This document shows, piece after piece, positions 16,191-25,913 of a DNA stretch of 64,000 nt. Below the pieces are notes generated by a model. The model saw nothing but the letters and a program-made list of their open reading frames with translations. It was not told the origin of the DNA and made no database searches. Location: assembly GCA_021780535.1 (NCBI GenBank), contig JAJXYN010000009.1, positions 186,001 through 250,000 of the forward strand, written 5' to 3'. Origin of the DNA: a bacterium (GTDB taxonomy: Bacteria; Patescibacteria; ABY1; JAGPKW01). The translations under genes and the position numbers were made by a program. Within the stretch, counting starts at the first letter, position 1, and each line of letters starts with the position of its first letter.

Positions 16191-17123
16191 ATGCAAAATT
16201 TATTAGTATTTCATAATGACTTTATAAGAGAAAAAAGATTGGCAAAGAAGTCTGAAGCTACTATCACTTCCTATAAAGAAAGTTTCAAATTGTTCTATAA
16301 TTTTCTTAAATATAAAAAATTGGAAGAAATCAACAAGTCAAAAGTTGTAGAATTTCTTGAATATTTAAACACACGAAAAAGAATTATTGGTAGAGGCTAT
16401 GAAGTAACCGGTGTTTCTGCAAATACAATTATTACTTATAAAAATAGGTTGTCTCCATTCTTTGTTTGGCTAAAACAAAATCGTTATATTAAGATAAACC
16501 CGTTTGATAATATTGAACTACCAAGAATAGAAAAAGATAGAAGAGAAAAGATTTTACATAAAGAACAAGTACAAAGAATATTTAATGCTATAAGCTATAA
16601 CATCAAATGGAGGGATAATTTTTTAAAGAAAAGAAATGAAACCATATTTTCGGTTTTATTTTATACAGGATTAAGAAAGGGTGAACTTCTTGGGTTAAAA
16701 GTTTCTGACATTGATTTGAATAATAAGATTATAAATATTAACGCTTCAACTAGTAAATCAAGAAGAACTAGAAGAATATCAATGAATGATAATCTTTATT
16801 TAATACTAGAAGATTATTTAAATAGCAGGAAGAAATACAATAATCCATATCTATTTATATCTAGTAAGGATAAAGTTTTAACTAAAAATGGATTGAAACA
16901 TTTAGTTAATAAAATAGAAAATGTCATTAAATTCAAATTTTATTTACATCAATTTAGACATACCTTTGCCGTAAATACTTTGAATAATATTGGTGATGTT
17001 TATACCGTTCAAAGTCTGTTAGGACATCAAAAAATAACAACAACTGCAATTTATTTATCCTACATTCCTGAAGAGAAAAAAAGGATTGCAGTTAATTCTT
17101 TAAACCTTGATGATTTAGTTTAG
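16191..17123 (+). CDS. tyrosine recombinase / integrase (XerC/D-like)
   Basis: A 310-residue tyrosine recombinase. The N-terminal SAM-like core-binding domain (residues 1-110) is followed by the catalytic domain with TGLRKGELLG (Arg near 161), HQFRHTF (His and Arg near 252-255), GHQKITTTAIYL (His near 279) and the nucleophile Tyr near 287. All catalytic positions are present. It is the first gene of a co-directional run that continues with the membrane, STAND, HEPN-like and TIR genes. It probably mobilises that cargo, or the neighbouring phage-like module. No attachment-site duplication was found by eye. Confidence 0.93.
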   Translation: MQNLLVFHNDFIREKRLAKKSEATITSYKESFKLFYNFLKYKKLEEINKSKVVEFLEYLNTRKRIIGRGYEVTGVSANTIITYKNRLSPFFVWLKQNRYIKINPFDNIELPRIEKDRREKILHKEQVQRIFNAISYNIKWRDNFLKKRNETIFSVLFYTGLRKGELLGLKVSDIDLNNKIININASTSKSRRTRRISMNDNLYLILEDYLNSRKKYNNPYLFISSKDKVLTKNGLKHLVNKIENVIKFKFYLHQFRHTFAVNTLNNIGDVYTVQSLLGHQKITTTAIYLSYIPEEKKRIAVNSLNLDDLV

Positions 17124-17139
17124 TTAATAATAAAAAAAT

Positions 17140-17580
17140 ATGAAAAATAAAATTTTAGTTACAATAATATCTATAATTATATTTATAACATTTGCTTTGT
17201 TATATATTTACAATAAGGAGCATATTTTAAAAATAATCATAATAATTATATTCTCTTTTACTATATTATTTTTATATTTAAAATTATATTATATAGAAAT
17301 TAATAGAATTAATAATAATTATAATTTCAGCAAAGAAGAGCTGGAAAGAAAGTATATTAAAAAGATTGATGATACAAAAAAAGATTTAGAATTAAGAGGA
17401 ATGACTTTTAGTGGTGAAGCTGTTATTAAATTAGGCAAAGAAAGCGCATACTCAGATATTAGTGATGATGGAGAGATTTTAAAAGAGAAATTTTTTTATC
17501 TACAAAAATTAGAAAAAGATTACAATATTGATTTAAAAAAAGCCACTTACACCGCTTTATTAAATATATTTAAAAAATAA
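17140..17580 (+). CDS. small two-helix membrane protein
   Basis: A 146-residue protein with two adjacent membrane helices (residues about 5-23 and 29-52, extremely Ile-rich) and a cytoplasmic, charged helical tail (ELERKYIKKIDDTKKDLELR). The start is 16 bases after the integrase stop, and the STAND gene begins 10 bases after its own stop, so the three are likely co-transcribed. No family is recognised. In a defence operon a protein like this could be a membrane effector or anchor, but that is inference from context only. Confidence 0.7.
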   Translation: MKNKILVTIISIIIFITFALLYIYNKEHILKIIIIIIFSFTILFLYLKLYYIEINRINNNYNFSKEELERKYIKKIDDTKKDLELRGMTFSGEAVIKLGKESAYSDISDDGEILKEKFFYLQKLEKDYNIDLKKATYTALLNIFKK

Positions 17581-17590
17581 CCTGAAAAAA

Positions 17591-20500
17591 ATGAAACTAA
17601 TAGAATGGTCAAAAATAGATAATGACAAAACATTTCAAAAATTAGTAAATGATGTTTTTTCTCTAGAAATAAATCATCCAGGTTTTATATTTAGTAATCC
17701 TTATATAGGAAAAGATGGCGGATGGGATGGTATGTATAAGGGCAAATATATGGAAATAGATGGCACATGGTCATTTCAATCAAAATATACTAAAAATAAT
17801 GGCATCGAAGCTTGTAGATCTTTAAAGTCACAAATAATAAAAGAATTAGAGAAATCTAAAACCAATAAGGTTGATAATTTAATATTATTAACAAATGCTG
17901 ATTTAACTGTAGATCAAGTAAATGAATTAATATTATTAAATACTGGGTATGTAAAAAATTTTTTCATTTGGCCAAAAGAAAATCTTGATAGTAAAATTAA
18001 AGATTATCCTTGGATAAGACATAGATATTTTAATGATGTACAACAACCAGCATTTGCCCCTTTTATAAATATAGATAACGATGATTATAATCATGTTGAA
18101 ATAGAAACAAAAAGAGAACAAGAAGAAAAAATGTTTAGTGACTTTTTATTAGATGACAAAAAAATTCTTATAATTCATGCTAGTGGCGGATGTGGTAAAA
18201 CATACTTCATAAATCAAATATTTAAAAAATACTCTAATAATACTAATGAATATAATTTTTTATATTATATTCCAGGAATAAGAGATGTTGACGATGCTCT
18301 GAATGATGAATTAGATATAAGTAAAAATGTTATAATATTTTTAGATGATTCCGAAAGATACATTGAAGATGTTACAAAAAAATTATTATCAAGGGTTAAT
18401 TCATATTCTCCTGGAAAAATAAAAATAGTTCTAATAACTAGGACATCTGGAAAATCTATAATAATTGATATTATAAATTCTTTAGGAATAGCAATTGATA
18501 AATATGAAGAAATAGAACTTCAGAAACTACCAAACGATAGTTTAATTAAAATTTTGAATTTTTTTGCAAAAAAAAATGTTTCTAATTCCGAAGAAATCTT
18601 AAATGAAGTATCTAGTAATTTATTTTTATTAATATCTATAGGTAAATTAATTTCAAAAAATAAAGGTAAAGTAAATGTTAAATCAATAAAAAATAAGATA
18701 AAGTATGATTTAGAAAAAGATGTTTGCGACTCATTAAAAATTTTTTCTTTAAGTGACCAAAAAATTAAAGAATTACTTTTTGAACTCGCTATACTTATAC
18801 CATTTAACGATGATAATTTAGATATATTGGAAAAAATATCAAATAAATTATCTTTAAACCAGAGTGATATTAAAAAATATATACAAAAACTAAAAACAGA
18901 TAAAATTCTTATTAACATAGGCTACTCTATAAGATTTTATTCTGATATGGTTGGGGATGTATACTTATCTGTAATTTTTGATTCTGACGATGGAACATTA
19001 ATAAAAAATATTCTGAATAGTTGGTTTGAGGTATTTCCTGAAAAAATAATATCGAATATATCCTCTGCAGTGAAGCATTCAGATGGTGATTTCAATAAAG
19101 ATCCAATAAGAAATACAATAAAAGAGATATCAATAAATTCAACAAAATTAGACGATTTTAATAAAATAAATAAACTTAAGACATTCTCTCAAATAGCTTA
19201 TATAATTCCAGATGAAATAATAGATTTAATTTATTGCTTTCTTCAAACGTCTGAAAAAATCACAACTGATGATTGTGGTCCAATTATAATTAATTTATTA
19301 TATTTGCAAGAAGAATCTATTAGAAAAAAACTTATTGAATTAATTTTATTTGTATCCGATAAAAACATAGAGGGAAAATATCAGAATTATAAAATAGAAA
19401 CTTTAGCAAAACGTTTTGTTTCACCTATTTATAATACATTAGAATGTGCAACTTCATCATTGAATTTAGTATCAAACATTTCAAAGAAACAAAACTTAAC
19501 CAACTCGGAGATAAAAATTATAAAATATTCATTAGAAGAATCTTTATCATCTTCGCATGATTATGAAGAAAGTTATGGCATAAAAATGACCTTTTCTAAA
19601 AAAATTCTAAATTATAAAAATGAGGTTAAAGAAAAGATTGACATATATAGAGATTTAGCCATGAATACATTACATGAATGTTTAAAAAATAATGATGATG
19701 ATATAAAAAATGAGTTCATTGATTTAATTTCTGATATCGGAAATGGAGAAACGTCAAAAAATTATAGCATATGGGATAGAATAATATTAGACAAAGAAAA
19801 AACAATTGATTTTATAGAGGAAATTTTAAAAACCCCCACAAATAATAAAATAATTGCATCATTAGAAGATATATTAATAAGAGAATGGTCTAATAATAAT
19901 ATTTATAAAGATGGTACTAATAACAAAATATCAAAAATATTAATAAATTTTCCAAGAAACCCAGAATATATTATTTTCAAAAATTTTATATCTAAAGATA
20001 TAATAATTTATGATTTTAAAAACATAGAAGAAATAGCGCCAGACAAGGATAGATGGTCGTGGATTATTGATAACTATTTTAGAAATGAGGATATAAAAAT
20101 GGATGAATTTGAAAAAACTGTGGAGGAGATATCTAAAAAATACAACAAGAAAGAGGATATAATAAGTTATTTAATTTCTTTATATAAAGATGTTAAAGAC
20201 AATCTAACGTGGCAATATATACCATTGATAGAAACTTGGTCAAAATATAATAAATCTGTTTTTATAGAAATAATAAACGATGAAACTTTATTAAATAAAT
20301 TACCTATCATATTTAATTTGGGTATATATATAGTAGCCGCTGATGACGATGAAAAATATATCACATCATTAGCAAATAAAATTTTAAATGATGATATTAA
20401 AAATATAAATATTCAATATTTATACAATTTATTAAATTTAATAGATAGACATAAAATTAGTAATAAAATTTTTATCCCATGGATTTTAGAGATTATAAAA

Positions 20501-21415
20501 AACTCAAATCTATCAGCTCAGAGTGGAATATTACATAGATCATATTTTATTTTTAAAGATAGATCTGAGGAAGATAAAAAAGAAGTTTTTAAAATAATGG
20601 ATTGCGTTTTGGATAATATTAAGGACCCAAGAGTTCTTGATATGTTTGAGTTTCTTTTGCATAGCTCTAAAACATGGAATATAGAAGAAGATGAGCTAGA
20701 AACTTTAAGAAATAAGCTAACTAATATTATAAAAGATTTACATAATATAGAACATCATTCTAATGAATTGCTAACATTTTCTATAAATAATAATATGGAT
20801 AAGTTTATAGATTTTTTAGAATACAGATTGTTAAAGCATAAAGAGTTTGTAGAAAAAAATGATTATTCTTTTGATGCGATACCATATGAAGGTTTTCGTT
20901 TATTGAAAAATATAATATCAAATTATAATGATTTTTATAATCTTATTTTAAAAACAAATTCTTGGATAAAGGATAATTTATTTTATCCATTTGAATTGGA
21001 TAATTTGCTTAAAGAATTAGAAAATTGCGATACATACATAGATGAATTTATAGAAAAAAATATTAATTCTAATGACAAAAAGATATTTAGCATTCTTATT
21101 AATTTTTTATATAGCATTGATTTTACAGAAAAATCTAGCATTATTTTTTTAAACACATTAATTAATTCTCAGAATCTTGGATTAATAGACGAAGCGAAGA
21201 ATTTATTTATTCATAAAGTTTTAAGCGGCTCGTATTCATCTAGCATAGGAGAAGCTCCACCGGCTTTAGTAAATAAGAAAAATATTTTGTATAAATTAGA
21301 AAAAGAATGTCCAAATGGAATAATAAAGGTTTTTATATCTTCTATTAAAGATTCTATAGAAAAACAAATAGAAGATAATATAAAAGAAGGTCAAGAATTA
21401 ATTAACCCTAAATAA
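17591..21415 (+). CDS. STAND-type NTPase with N-terminal PD-(D/E)XK-like nuclease (Avs-like)
   Basis: A 1274-residue, multidomain protein. Residues 1-140 look like an Mrr-type restriction nuclease fold, with GKDGGWDG (Asp42 and Asp46) and FQSKYTK (Gln63, Lys65). The P-loop NTPase follows, with Walker A ASGGCGKT near residue 200, Walker B IIFLDDSE near 250 and a VLITRTSGKS sensor-like strand. The remaining 850 residues are helical repeat-like sequence, as in STAND sensors. The domain order effector-STAND-sensor matches Avs-type antiphage proteins, in which target binding triggers nuclease activity. No close named subfamily is assigned. The next gene starts five bases downstream. Confidence 0.8.
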   Translation: MKLIEWSKIDNDKTFQKLVNDVFSLEINHPGFIFSNPYIGKDGGWDGMYKGKYMEIDGTWSFQSKYTKNNGIEACRSLKSQIIKELEKSKTNKVDNLILLTNADLTVDQVNELILLNTGYVKNFFIWPKENLDSKIKDYPWIRHRYFNDVQQPAFAPFINIDNDDYNHVEIETKREQEEKMFSDFLLDDKKILIIHASGGCGKTYFINQIFKKYSNNTNEYNFLYYIPGIRDVDDALNDELDISKNVIIFLDDSERYIEDVTKKLLSRVNSYSPGKIKIVLITRTSGKSIIIDIINSLGIAIDKYEEIELQKLPNDSLIKILNFFAKKNVSNSEEILNEVSSNLFLLISIGKLISKNKGKVNVKSIKNKIKYDLEKDVCDSLKIFSLSDQKIKELLFELAILIPFNDDNLDILEKISNKLSLNQSDIKKYIQKLKTDKILINIGYSIRFYSDMVGDVYLSVIFDSDDGTLIKNILNSWFEVFPEKIISNISSAVKHSDGDFNKDPIRNTIKEISINSTKLDDFNKINKLKTFSQIAYIIPDEIIDLIYCFLQTSEKITTDDCGPIIINLLYLQEESIRKKLIELILFVSDKNIEGKYQNYKIETLAKRFVSPIYNTLECATSSLNLVSNISKKQNLTNSEIKIIKYSLEESLSSSHDYEESYGIKMTFSKKILNYKNEVKEKIDIYRDLAMNTLHECLKNNDDDIKNEFIDLISDIGNGETSKNYSIWDRIILDKEKTIDFIEEILKTPTNNKIIASLEDILIREWSNNNIYKDGTNNKISKILINFPRNPEYIIFKNFISKDIIIYDFKNIEEIAPDKDRWSWIIDNYFRNEDIKMDEFEKTVEEISKKYNKKEDIISYLISLYKDVKDNLTWQYIPLIETWSKYNKSVFIEIINDETLLNKLPIIFNLGIYIVAADDDEKYITSLANKILNDDIKNINIQYLYNLLNLIDRHKISNKIFIPWILEIIKNSNLSAQSGILHRSYFIFKDRSEEDKKEVFKIMDCVLDNIKDPRVLDMFEFLLHSSKTWNIEEDELETLRNKLTNIIKDLHNIEHHSNELLTFSINNNMDKFIDFLEYRLLKHKEFVEKNDYSFDAIPYEGFRLLKNIISNYNDFYNLILKTNSWIKDNLFYPFELDNLLKELENCDTYIDEFIEKNINSNDKKIFSILINFLYSIDFTEKSSIIFLNTLINSQNLGLIDEAKNLFIHKVLSGSYSSSIGEAPPALVNKKNILYKLEKECPNGIIKVFISSIKDSIEKQIEDNIKEGQELINPK

Positions 21416-21420
21416 AAAAT

Positions 21421-22245
21421 ATGACAAAAAATTCATACGATAAAATTTGGGGTTATGTAGAAAAGCTTTATATACATTGTTATAGAGTCGACGGTTTTGT
21501 TAAATTTTTAAAATCTAATGAAATATTACTACCAGACGATTTCTATAATAATTTTGAAATATATTCTTTTATGACAACTGAGAATTGTAATTTCTCCGAT
21601 TTTATGATTTCGAATGTTGATGATAGTAAATATAAAAAAATAATTAGCCAAGTGATATTTGATAAAAAAATTATTAAAACAAAGGATATTGATTGGAATT
21701 ATCTTGGAGTTAAAATAAAAGAGTGGTATCCAAAATTACTTAAAGAAGTAGATAATGTTAAAATATCTCTGTATGAAAACATAAACGAGAAAGATTTGTT
21801 AATATATAATACAAAAAACCCATTTCTCGATCATTTAATATCAGAGATTAATGATACTTATAATAATAAAAACTATGTAGCAGTAATAATGTTGATGAGA
21901 AAATTAATGGAATGCATGATAATAATAATATTTGAAACATATTTTCCAAAAACTCACAAAGGAACATTCAATAAATCAAATCACGAATTATGGTATAACT
22001 ATAGCACTCGTAGATATCAAGAATTTGAAACATTATTATCTAATCTAGACTTAAAGCAAAATGATTTTCATGAAGATAGATTCTTAGTATCTGATACTTG
22101 CAAGGTTATAAAAAAATTCAAAGACGAGGCTAATAGAATAGTCCATAGAGACTATAAAATACCAGATAAGATGATAGTTGATAATTATAAAATACCAGAA
22201 ATGTATAATATGATTGCTAAAATATATAGCAAATATTGTTCATGA
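21421..22245 (+). CDS. HEPN / DUF4145-like protein
   Basis: A 274-residue protein. The C-terminal half contains VAVIMLMRKLMECMIII followed, about 80 residues later, by FKDEANRIVHRDYKI. The helix with R-x-L-x-E and the later N-x-x-x-H motif match the DUF4145/HEPN-like pattern, in which the conserved basic and His residues form an RNase-like or nucleotide-related site. The N-terminal half is unassigned. It starts only five bases after the STAND gene, so the two are almost certainly co-expressed and may act together. The HEPN assignment is by pattern. Confidence 0.6.
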   Translation: MTKNSYDKIWGYVEKLYIHCYRVDGFVKFLKSNEILLPDDFYNNFEIYSFMTTENCNFSDFMISNVDDSKYKKIISQVIFDKKIIKTKDIDWNYLGVKIKEWYPKLLKEVDNVKISLYENINEKDLLIYNTKNPFLDHLISEINDTYNNKNYVAVIMLMRKLMECMIIIIFETYFPKTHKGTFNKSNHELWYNYSTRRYQEFETLLSNLDLKQNDFHEDRFLVSDTCKVIKKFKDEANRIVHRDYKIPDKMIVDNYKIPEMYNMIAKIYSKYCS

Positions 22246-22313
22246 ATATAAAAATAATACGACCACTTCATGTAGCAATGAAGTAACCACTAAATAAAAA
22301 TTTAAAAATAAAT

Positions 22314-23351
22314 ATGCCAGAAAATAATAACGAAATGGATTTAGATGAATCTATAAAAAAAATTATAGAAATTCAAAATTTGATAAGACAAGGTCTAGCA
22401 AGGCCAGATGAAAAAAACAATGCTTTCAAAATAGCAAAAGATGCTACATCTAATTTTACAGATGATATTTTTAAAAGAAGAGCTGAAAAAGAAGAAAGAA
22501 ATACGGGTTGGTCGGTGCAAACACACGATGGGTTTGTAGCCTCATCAGAAGCTAGTCAATTAGACGGACTTCTAAATTTATTAAAGGAATATAGAGACAC
22601 TTTTTATTCTACAAAAAATACTGAGCAAAATTATCCAGAAATAGAAAAAAATGAAGAAATAGAAAAAGATATTAATAATTTTGGTTCAAAAATATTTATT
22701 AGCTATAACACAAAACATAAAAATTTTGCCGGAAAAATAAAAGAGTCACTTTATGAAAATAAGATAGATTCTTTTTTAGCACATGAAGATTTAGAAGTAT
22801 CTACTGAATGGAAAATAGAAATATTAGAAGCTCTAAAAAAATCAAATGTATTTATAATATTACTTTCTAGCGATTATTATGAATCTCCTTGGTGTTATCA
22901 AGAGTCTGGAATTATAGCTTATTTAGAAAATTTTAGAGATAATGTAACAATAATACCAATTTCTATAGATGGCACAATTCCAAAAGGATTTATTGGTCAT
23001 AGACAATCTAAACCAATAATAAATATGGAAGAATTTGATTTTTCTATACTTTTGCCAGGTTTATTTATTGATAATCCTGATTGGGTTGTAAATTTTTTAA
23101 TTAAAAAAATAGAAGGGTCAGGAAGTTTTAGAAATGCCGAAAATAATTTTGAAAAAATATTACCATACTTAGGAAAAATGAATAAAAAATATGGTAAAAA
23201 ATTACTAGAAGTATGCGTAAAAAATGACCAAATTTATAATGCTAGTCTTTGTATAGGTGAATATATATCAAAAGCAATAGCTTTGTATGGCGATTTATTA
23301 AGTAAGGAAGATCTAGATTTTTTAAATAATAAAATTGAAGCCTATAAATAA
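22314..23351 (+). CDS. TIR-domain effector protein
   Basis: A 345-residue protein. Residues about 120-250 form a TIR domain: KIFISYNTKHKNFAGKI, IDSFLAHEDLEVSTEW, FIILLSSDYYESPWCYQESG and a late IPISIDG strand. The Glu of CYQESG (near 197) fits the catalytic glutamate of NAD-cleaving TIR domains. The N-terminal 115 residues are helical and the C-terminal tail is helical, so a sensing or assembly role is possible there. It lies 68 bases after the HEPN-like gene; the gap has a small hairpin ACTTCAT/ATGAAGT. Bacterial TIR proteins commonly deplete NAD during phage infection. Confidence 0.85.
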   Translation: MPENNNEMDLDESIKKIIEIQNLIRQGLARPDEKNNAFKIAKDATSNFTDDIFKRRAEKEERNTGWSVQTHDGFVASSEASQLDGLLNLLKEYRDTFYSTKNTEQNYPEIEKNEEIEKDINNFGSKIFISYNTKHKNFAGKIKESLYENKIDSFLAHEDLEVSTEWKIEILEALKKSNVFIILLSSDYYESPWCYQESGIIAYLENFRDNVTIIPISIDGTIPKGFIGHRQSKPIINMEEFDFSILLPGLFIDNPDWVVNFLIKKIEGSGSFRNAENNFEKILPYLGKMNKKYGKKLLEVCVKNDQIYNASLCIGEYISKAIALYGDLLSKEDLDFLNNKIEAYK

Positions 23352-23369
23352 GTGTGCTATATAAATAAA

Positions 23370-23521
23370 TCTAATATTAGCCAATAATTATCAACACAAG
23401 TCAATCAAATACTACACTACGTACTGTCCAATTTGTCCAATTTTTTCTATTGAAAAATGAGATGCTAGTGCATCTCATTTTATATTCTCTGAAGTATCAA
23501 AACGCTTGCTGGTATTGAACT
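23370..23521 (+). repeat. direct repeat B, copy 1
   Basis: A 152-bp block matching 26831-26982 at equal length, with about 15 mismatches counted by eye (near 90 % identity). It contains two tandem TGTCCAATT-like units and, in this copy, a perfect terminator-like hairpin ATGAGATGC/GCATCTCAT (about 23457-23478), which is broken in the other copy. It follows the TIR gene. Between it and 23627 a second hairpin AATAAGCCAC/GTGGTTTATT precedes the next gene. Confidence 0.88.
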
Positions 23522-23626
23522 CAATGCGTACCCAACGCGACTGTTGAGCCAAGTAGTATAAGTGACTCTATTGCGTCACTCACAAAAATAAGCCACTTTA
23601 CTGTGGTTTATTTTTAATTTAAAAAA

Positions 23627-24412
23627 ATGTTAAAAAAGGAAATTTGTGAAATTATATATAAAAATGCTTATGATATCTTATTAAATGAGATTGGAAAACA
23701 TGATTTAGAATTACATTTAGAAAATGACTCTAAATTTAATGATATAAATACAATAACATATAGATTAATATCTTCTGCACAAAACAGGCAAATGATGCCT
23801 AATGTGATAAAATTTCATAAAAATGAAGAAGCAATGAAAAATATTCTATTTAATTTTTCACATAATAATATATTAAATACTTATAAAAATAGTGAGTTAT
23901 TGTTAAATATATTTAAAAAAAAATTTAGTAGCGCAAAAATATCTAATGAAAAAAGAAATTTATGGTTTCAATTTTCTGAAAGTATTTTTTCAATATGTAA
24001 TTTTATGTCTAACTTTAAAGATGAAAAAGAATTTAACAATTTTGTTAAATCATTTAATTTCAATAAATACACAAAAGCCTCTTTACCAATGCTTTTAAGT
24101 ACAGAAATAAAGGGCTTTAGATTTGCTTTAGCTTGTGATTTTTTAAAAGAATTAGGTTATAGAGAATACCCAAAGCCAGACATTCATCTAATTGATATAT
24201 TTTATGAATTAAAACTTTCCGAAAGTAGAGATCCTTATGATGTATATAAAAATATAGTTGAGTTTTCTGAAATTATAAATATTGATGCTTATTCTGTTGA
24301 TAAGATTTTTTGGTTATTATCTTCTGGTGATTTTTATAGAATAAACAAAACAATGAAATCTAAGAAAAAAGAATTTATTGAAATGATGAAAAATAAATTA
24401 TCCATTAATTAA
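23627..24412 (+). CDS. HhH-GPD-superfamily DNA glycosylase-like protein
   Basis: A 261-residue protein. The key block is IKGFRFALACDFLKELGYREYPKPDIHLIDIF (residues near 164-195; the hairpin is IKGFRFALACDFLKELG and the aspartate motif KPDIHL). Helix-hairpin-helix followed by a K-P-D-x-H motif is the signature of HhH-GPD base-excision enzymes; the Asp is the usual catalytic one. The N-terminal half is divergent. It lies between repeat B copy 1 and repeat A copy 2. A glycosylase in an island could act on modified phage DNA, but this is inference. The chromosome also has an Ogg2-like gene at 51524. Confidence 0.6.
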   Translation: MLKKEICEIIYKNAYDILLNEIGKHDLELHLENDSKFNDINTITYRLISSAQNRQMMPNVIKFHKNEEAMKNILFNFSHNNILNTYKNSELLLNIFKKKFSSAKISNEKRNLWFQFSESIFSICNFMSNFKDEKEFNNFVKSFNFNKYTKASLPMLLSTEIKGFRFALACDFLKELGYREYPKPDIHLIDIFYELKLSESRDPYDVYKNIVEFSEIINIDAYSVDKIFWLLSSGDFYRINKTMKSKKKEFIEMMKNKLSIN

Positions 24413-24576
24413 AAAACTAAAAAAGCGATGATTTTGTATAATATCATCACTTTTTTATTTATGTGCGTATTTGCTTGTTTTTATTGGTACTGTACCCTCT
24501 TCTATTGTTATTAACTTATTTTCTTTATTTTTTTATGTAAGCTATTATAAATAAGCCAATGCGACAGAGGTCTCTC
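24412..24576 (+). repeat. direct repeat A, copy 2
   Basis: The 165-bp partner of 4151-4315. It begins at the last base of the stop codon of the HhH-GPD-like gene. Its hairpin GCGATGA/TCATCAC with a T-run probably terminates that gene. The two A copies are 20,261 bp apart in the same orientation. Confidence 0.9.
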
Positions 24577-24626
24577 GACCTTTTAAATAAAGAGTTTTAT
24601 AATAATTATGAATATAAATTATAAAA

Positions 24627-25913
24627 ATGGGACCATCATTAATATTTGATAAATCTACTTTACAAGGTTTAAATCCAGACGAATCTGTGTGGCTCGAACA
24701 TTTTTATATTAACAACATTACACCATTATTTTTTGTTGAGACATTGGCTGATTTAGAACTTGAAATGAAAAAAGGTAGAACACCTGAAGATATCGTTGGA
24801 AATTTGGCTTATAAAACTCCAGAAATGGCTAAAGTAAATGCATATCATAGAAATTTAATACAATCAGAATTATTATATGATGATTGTATTATTGAAATGT
24901 CAGGAAGACCGGTACTGCCAGGTGGAAGAACTGTTGTTTCTGATGGAAAAATTGGAATAATATTTGACGAATCTCCAGAAAATGAAGCTTTCAAAAGATG
25001 GCAAAAATCCGAATTTTTAGAAATAGAAAGAAGTATAGCAAAGACATGGAGGTTGTCTTTAAATGAAATAAATACAGAACAAAATTTTAATAATGCTAAG
25101 ATTTTTTTTAATATATTAAATAAGTCAAAAACATTAGATGATCTTAAAACAAATATTGATAGAATTTTAGATGTTCCTAAAAACGAAGAAATATTAAAAA
25201 ATTCTTTATACATAATGAATATATCTGATAGTGCTCATGATTCAATAATAAAAAAATTTAGAGAATCCAAATTTCAAACAATTAAAGAAATTTTTCCATA
25301 CTTTGCTTATGTTCTATCTGTTGATTTGTTTTTATATTTTGGCAGTGATAATAATCTATTTTCTTTCCTTCCACATTCTGCAACACATAAGGTTGATATG
25401 GCTTATTTTTATTATTTGCCTTTTTGCAATATTTTTACATCAAATGACAAACTACACGTAGCCTTATCAAAGTATTTTATGAGACAAGATCAGGCATTTA
25501 TTAATGGATCTGACTTAAAAAATGAACTTAAAAGGCTTGATGAATATTATTCTAAATTTTCAGAAGAAGTAAAAGCTAGAGGTCTTTTTTCTCTTGCACC
25601 TTGTCCACCAGATGAAATTGATTCTTTGACTGTTAAAATGTGGGATAAATATATGAGTAAAGATTGGAGGGAAATAAAAAATAGAATTAGAAAATTTGAT
25701 GGGTCAGATAAAATAAACCCCGAAGCTAATAAAGTTATTTTGGACAAAATCAAAGAGATGATGCAAAAATCAAAAACAGTGGAAGATGGAGCTTTGCACA
25801 ATTCTGACGATGCAGATAGTATAATTATTAGACATATGGTAAAAGCAAAAAAAGGAAAATGGACTAAGTTTCCACCAGAGGTTTTAAAATCTAAACCTCT
25901 TATGGAAGATTAA
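24627..25913 (+). CDS. hypothetical protein with PIN-like N-terminus
   Basis: A 428-residue soluble protein. The N-terminal segment PSLIFDKSTLQGLNPDESVW followed by PLFFVETLADLE resembles a family of uncharacterised proteins with a PIN-like start (Asp after a hydrophobic strand, then a later ETLADL helix). I cannot see a full PIN catalytic set, so nuclease function is only a possibility. The C-terminal part contains IIIRHMVKAKKGKW. It is the only complete gene between repeat A copy 2 and the recombinase relic, so it is likely cargo of the second element. Its stop abuts the relic. Confidence 0.6.
   Translation: MGPSLIFDKSTLQGLNPDESVWLEHFYINNITPLFFVETLADLELEMKKGRTPEDIVGNLAYKTPEMAKVNAYHRNLIQSELLYDDCIIEMSGRPVLPGGRTVVSDGKIGIIFDESPENEAFKRWQKSEFLEIERSIAKTWRLSLNEINTEQNFNNAKIFFNILNKSKTLDDLKTNIDRILDVPKNEEILKNSLYIMNISDSAHDSIIKKFRESKFQTIKEIFPYFAYVLSVDLFLYFGSDNNLFSFLPHSATHKVDMAYFYYLPFCNIFTSNDKLHVALSKYFMRQDQAFINGSDLKNELKRLDEYYSKFSEEVKARGLFSLAPCPPDEIDSLTVKMWDKYMSKDWREIKNRIRKFDGSDKINPEANKVILDKIKEMMQKSKTVEDGALHNSDDADSIIIRHMVKAKKGKWTKFPPEVLKSKPLMED

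Noticed and set aside
11943..21415. The terminase gene as the natural trigger of the nearby Avs-like protein.
   Set aside because: Some Avs proteins do sense terminase, but adjacency in the same island gives no evidence of that here and would risk self-activation.
23500..23570. tRNA-like T-arm (GTTCAATACC) on the minus strand after repeat B copy 1.
   Set aside because: The flanking bases do not form a T-stem, anticodon stem or acceptor stem, so no tRNA is called.
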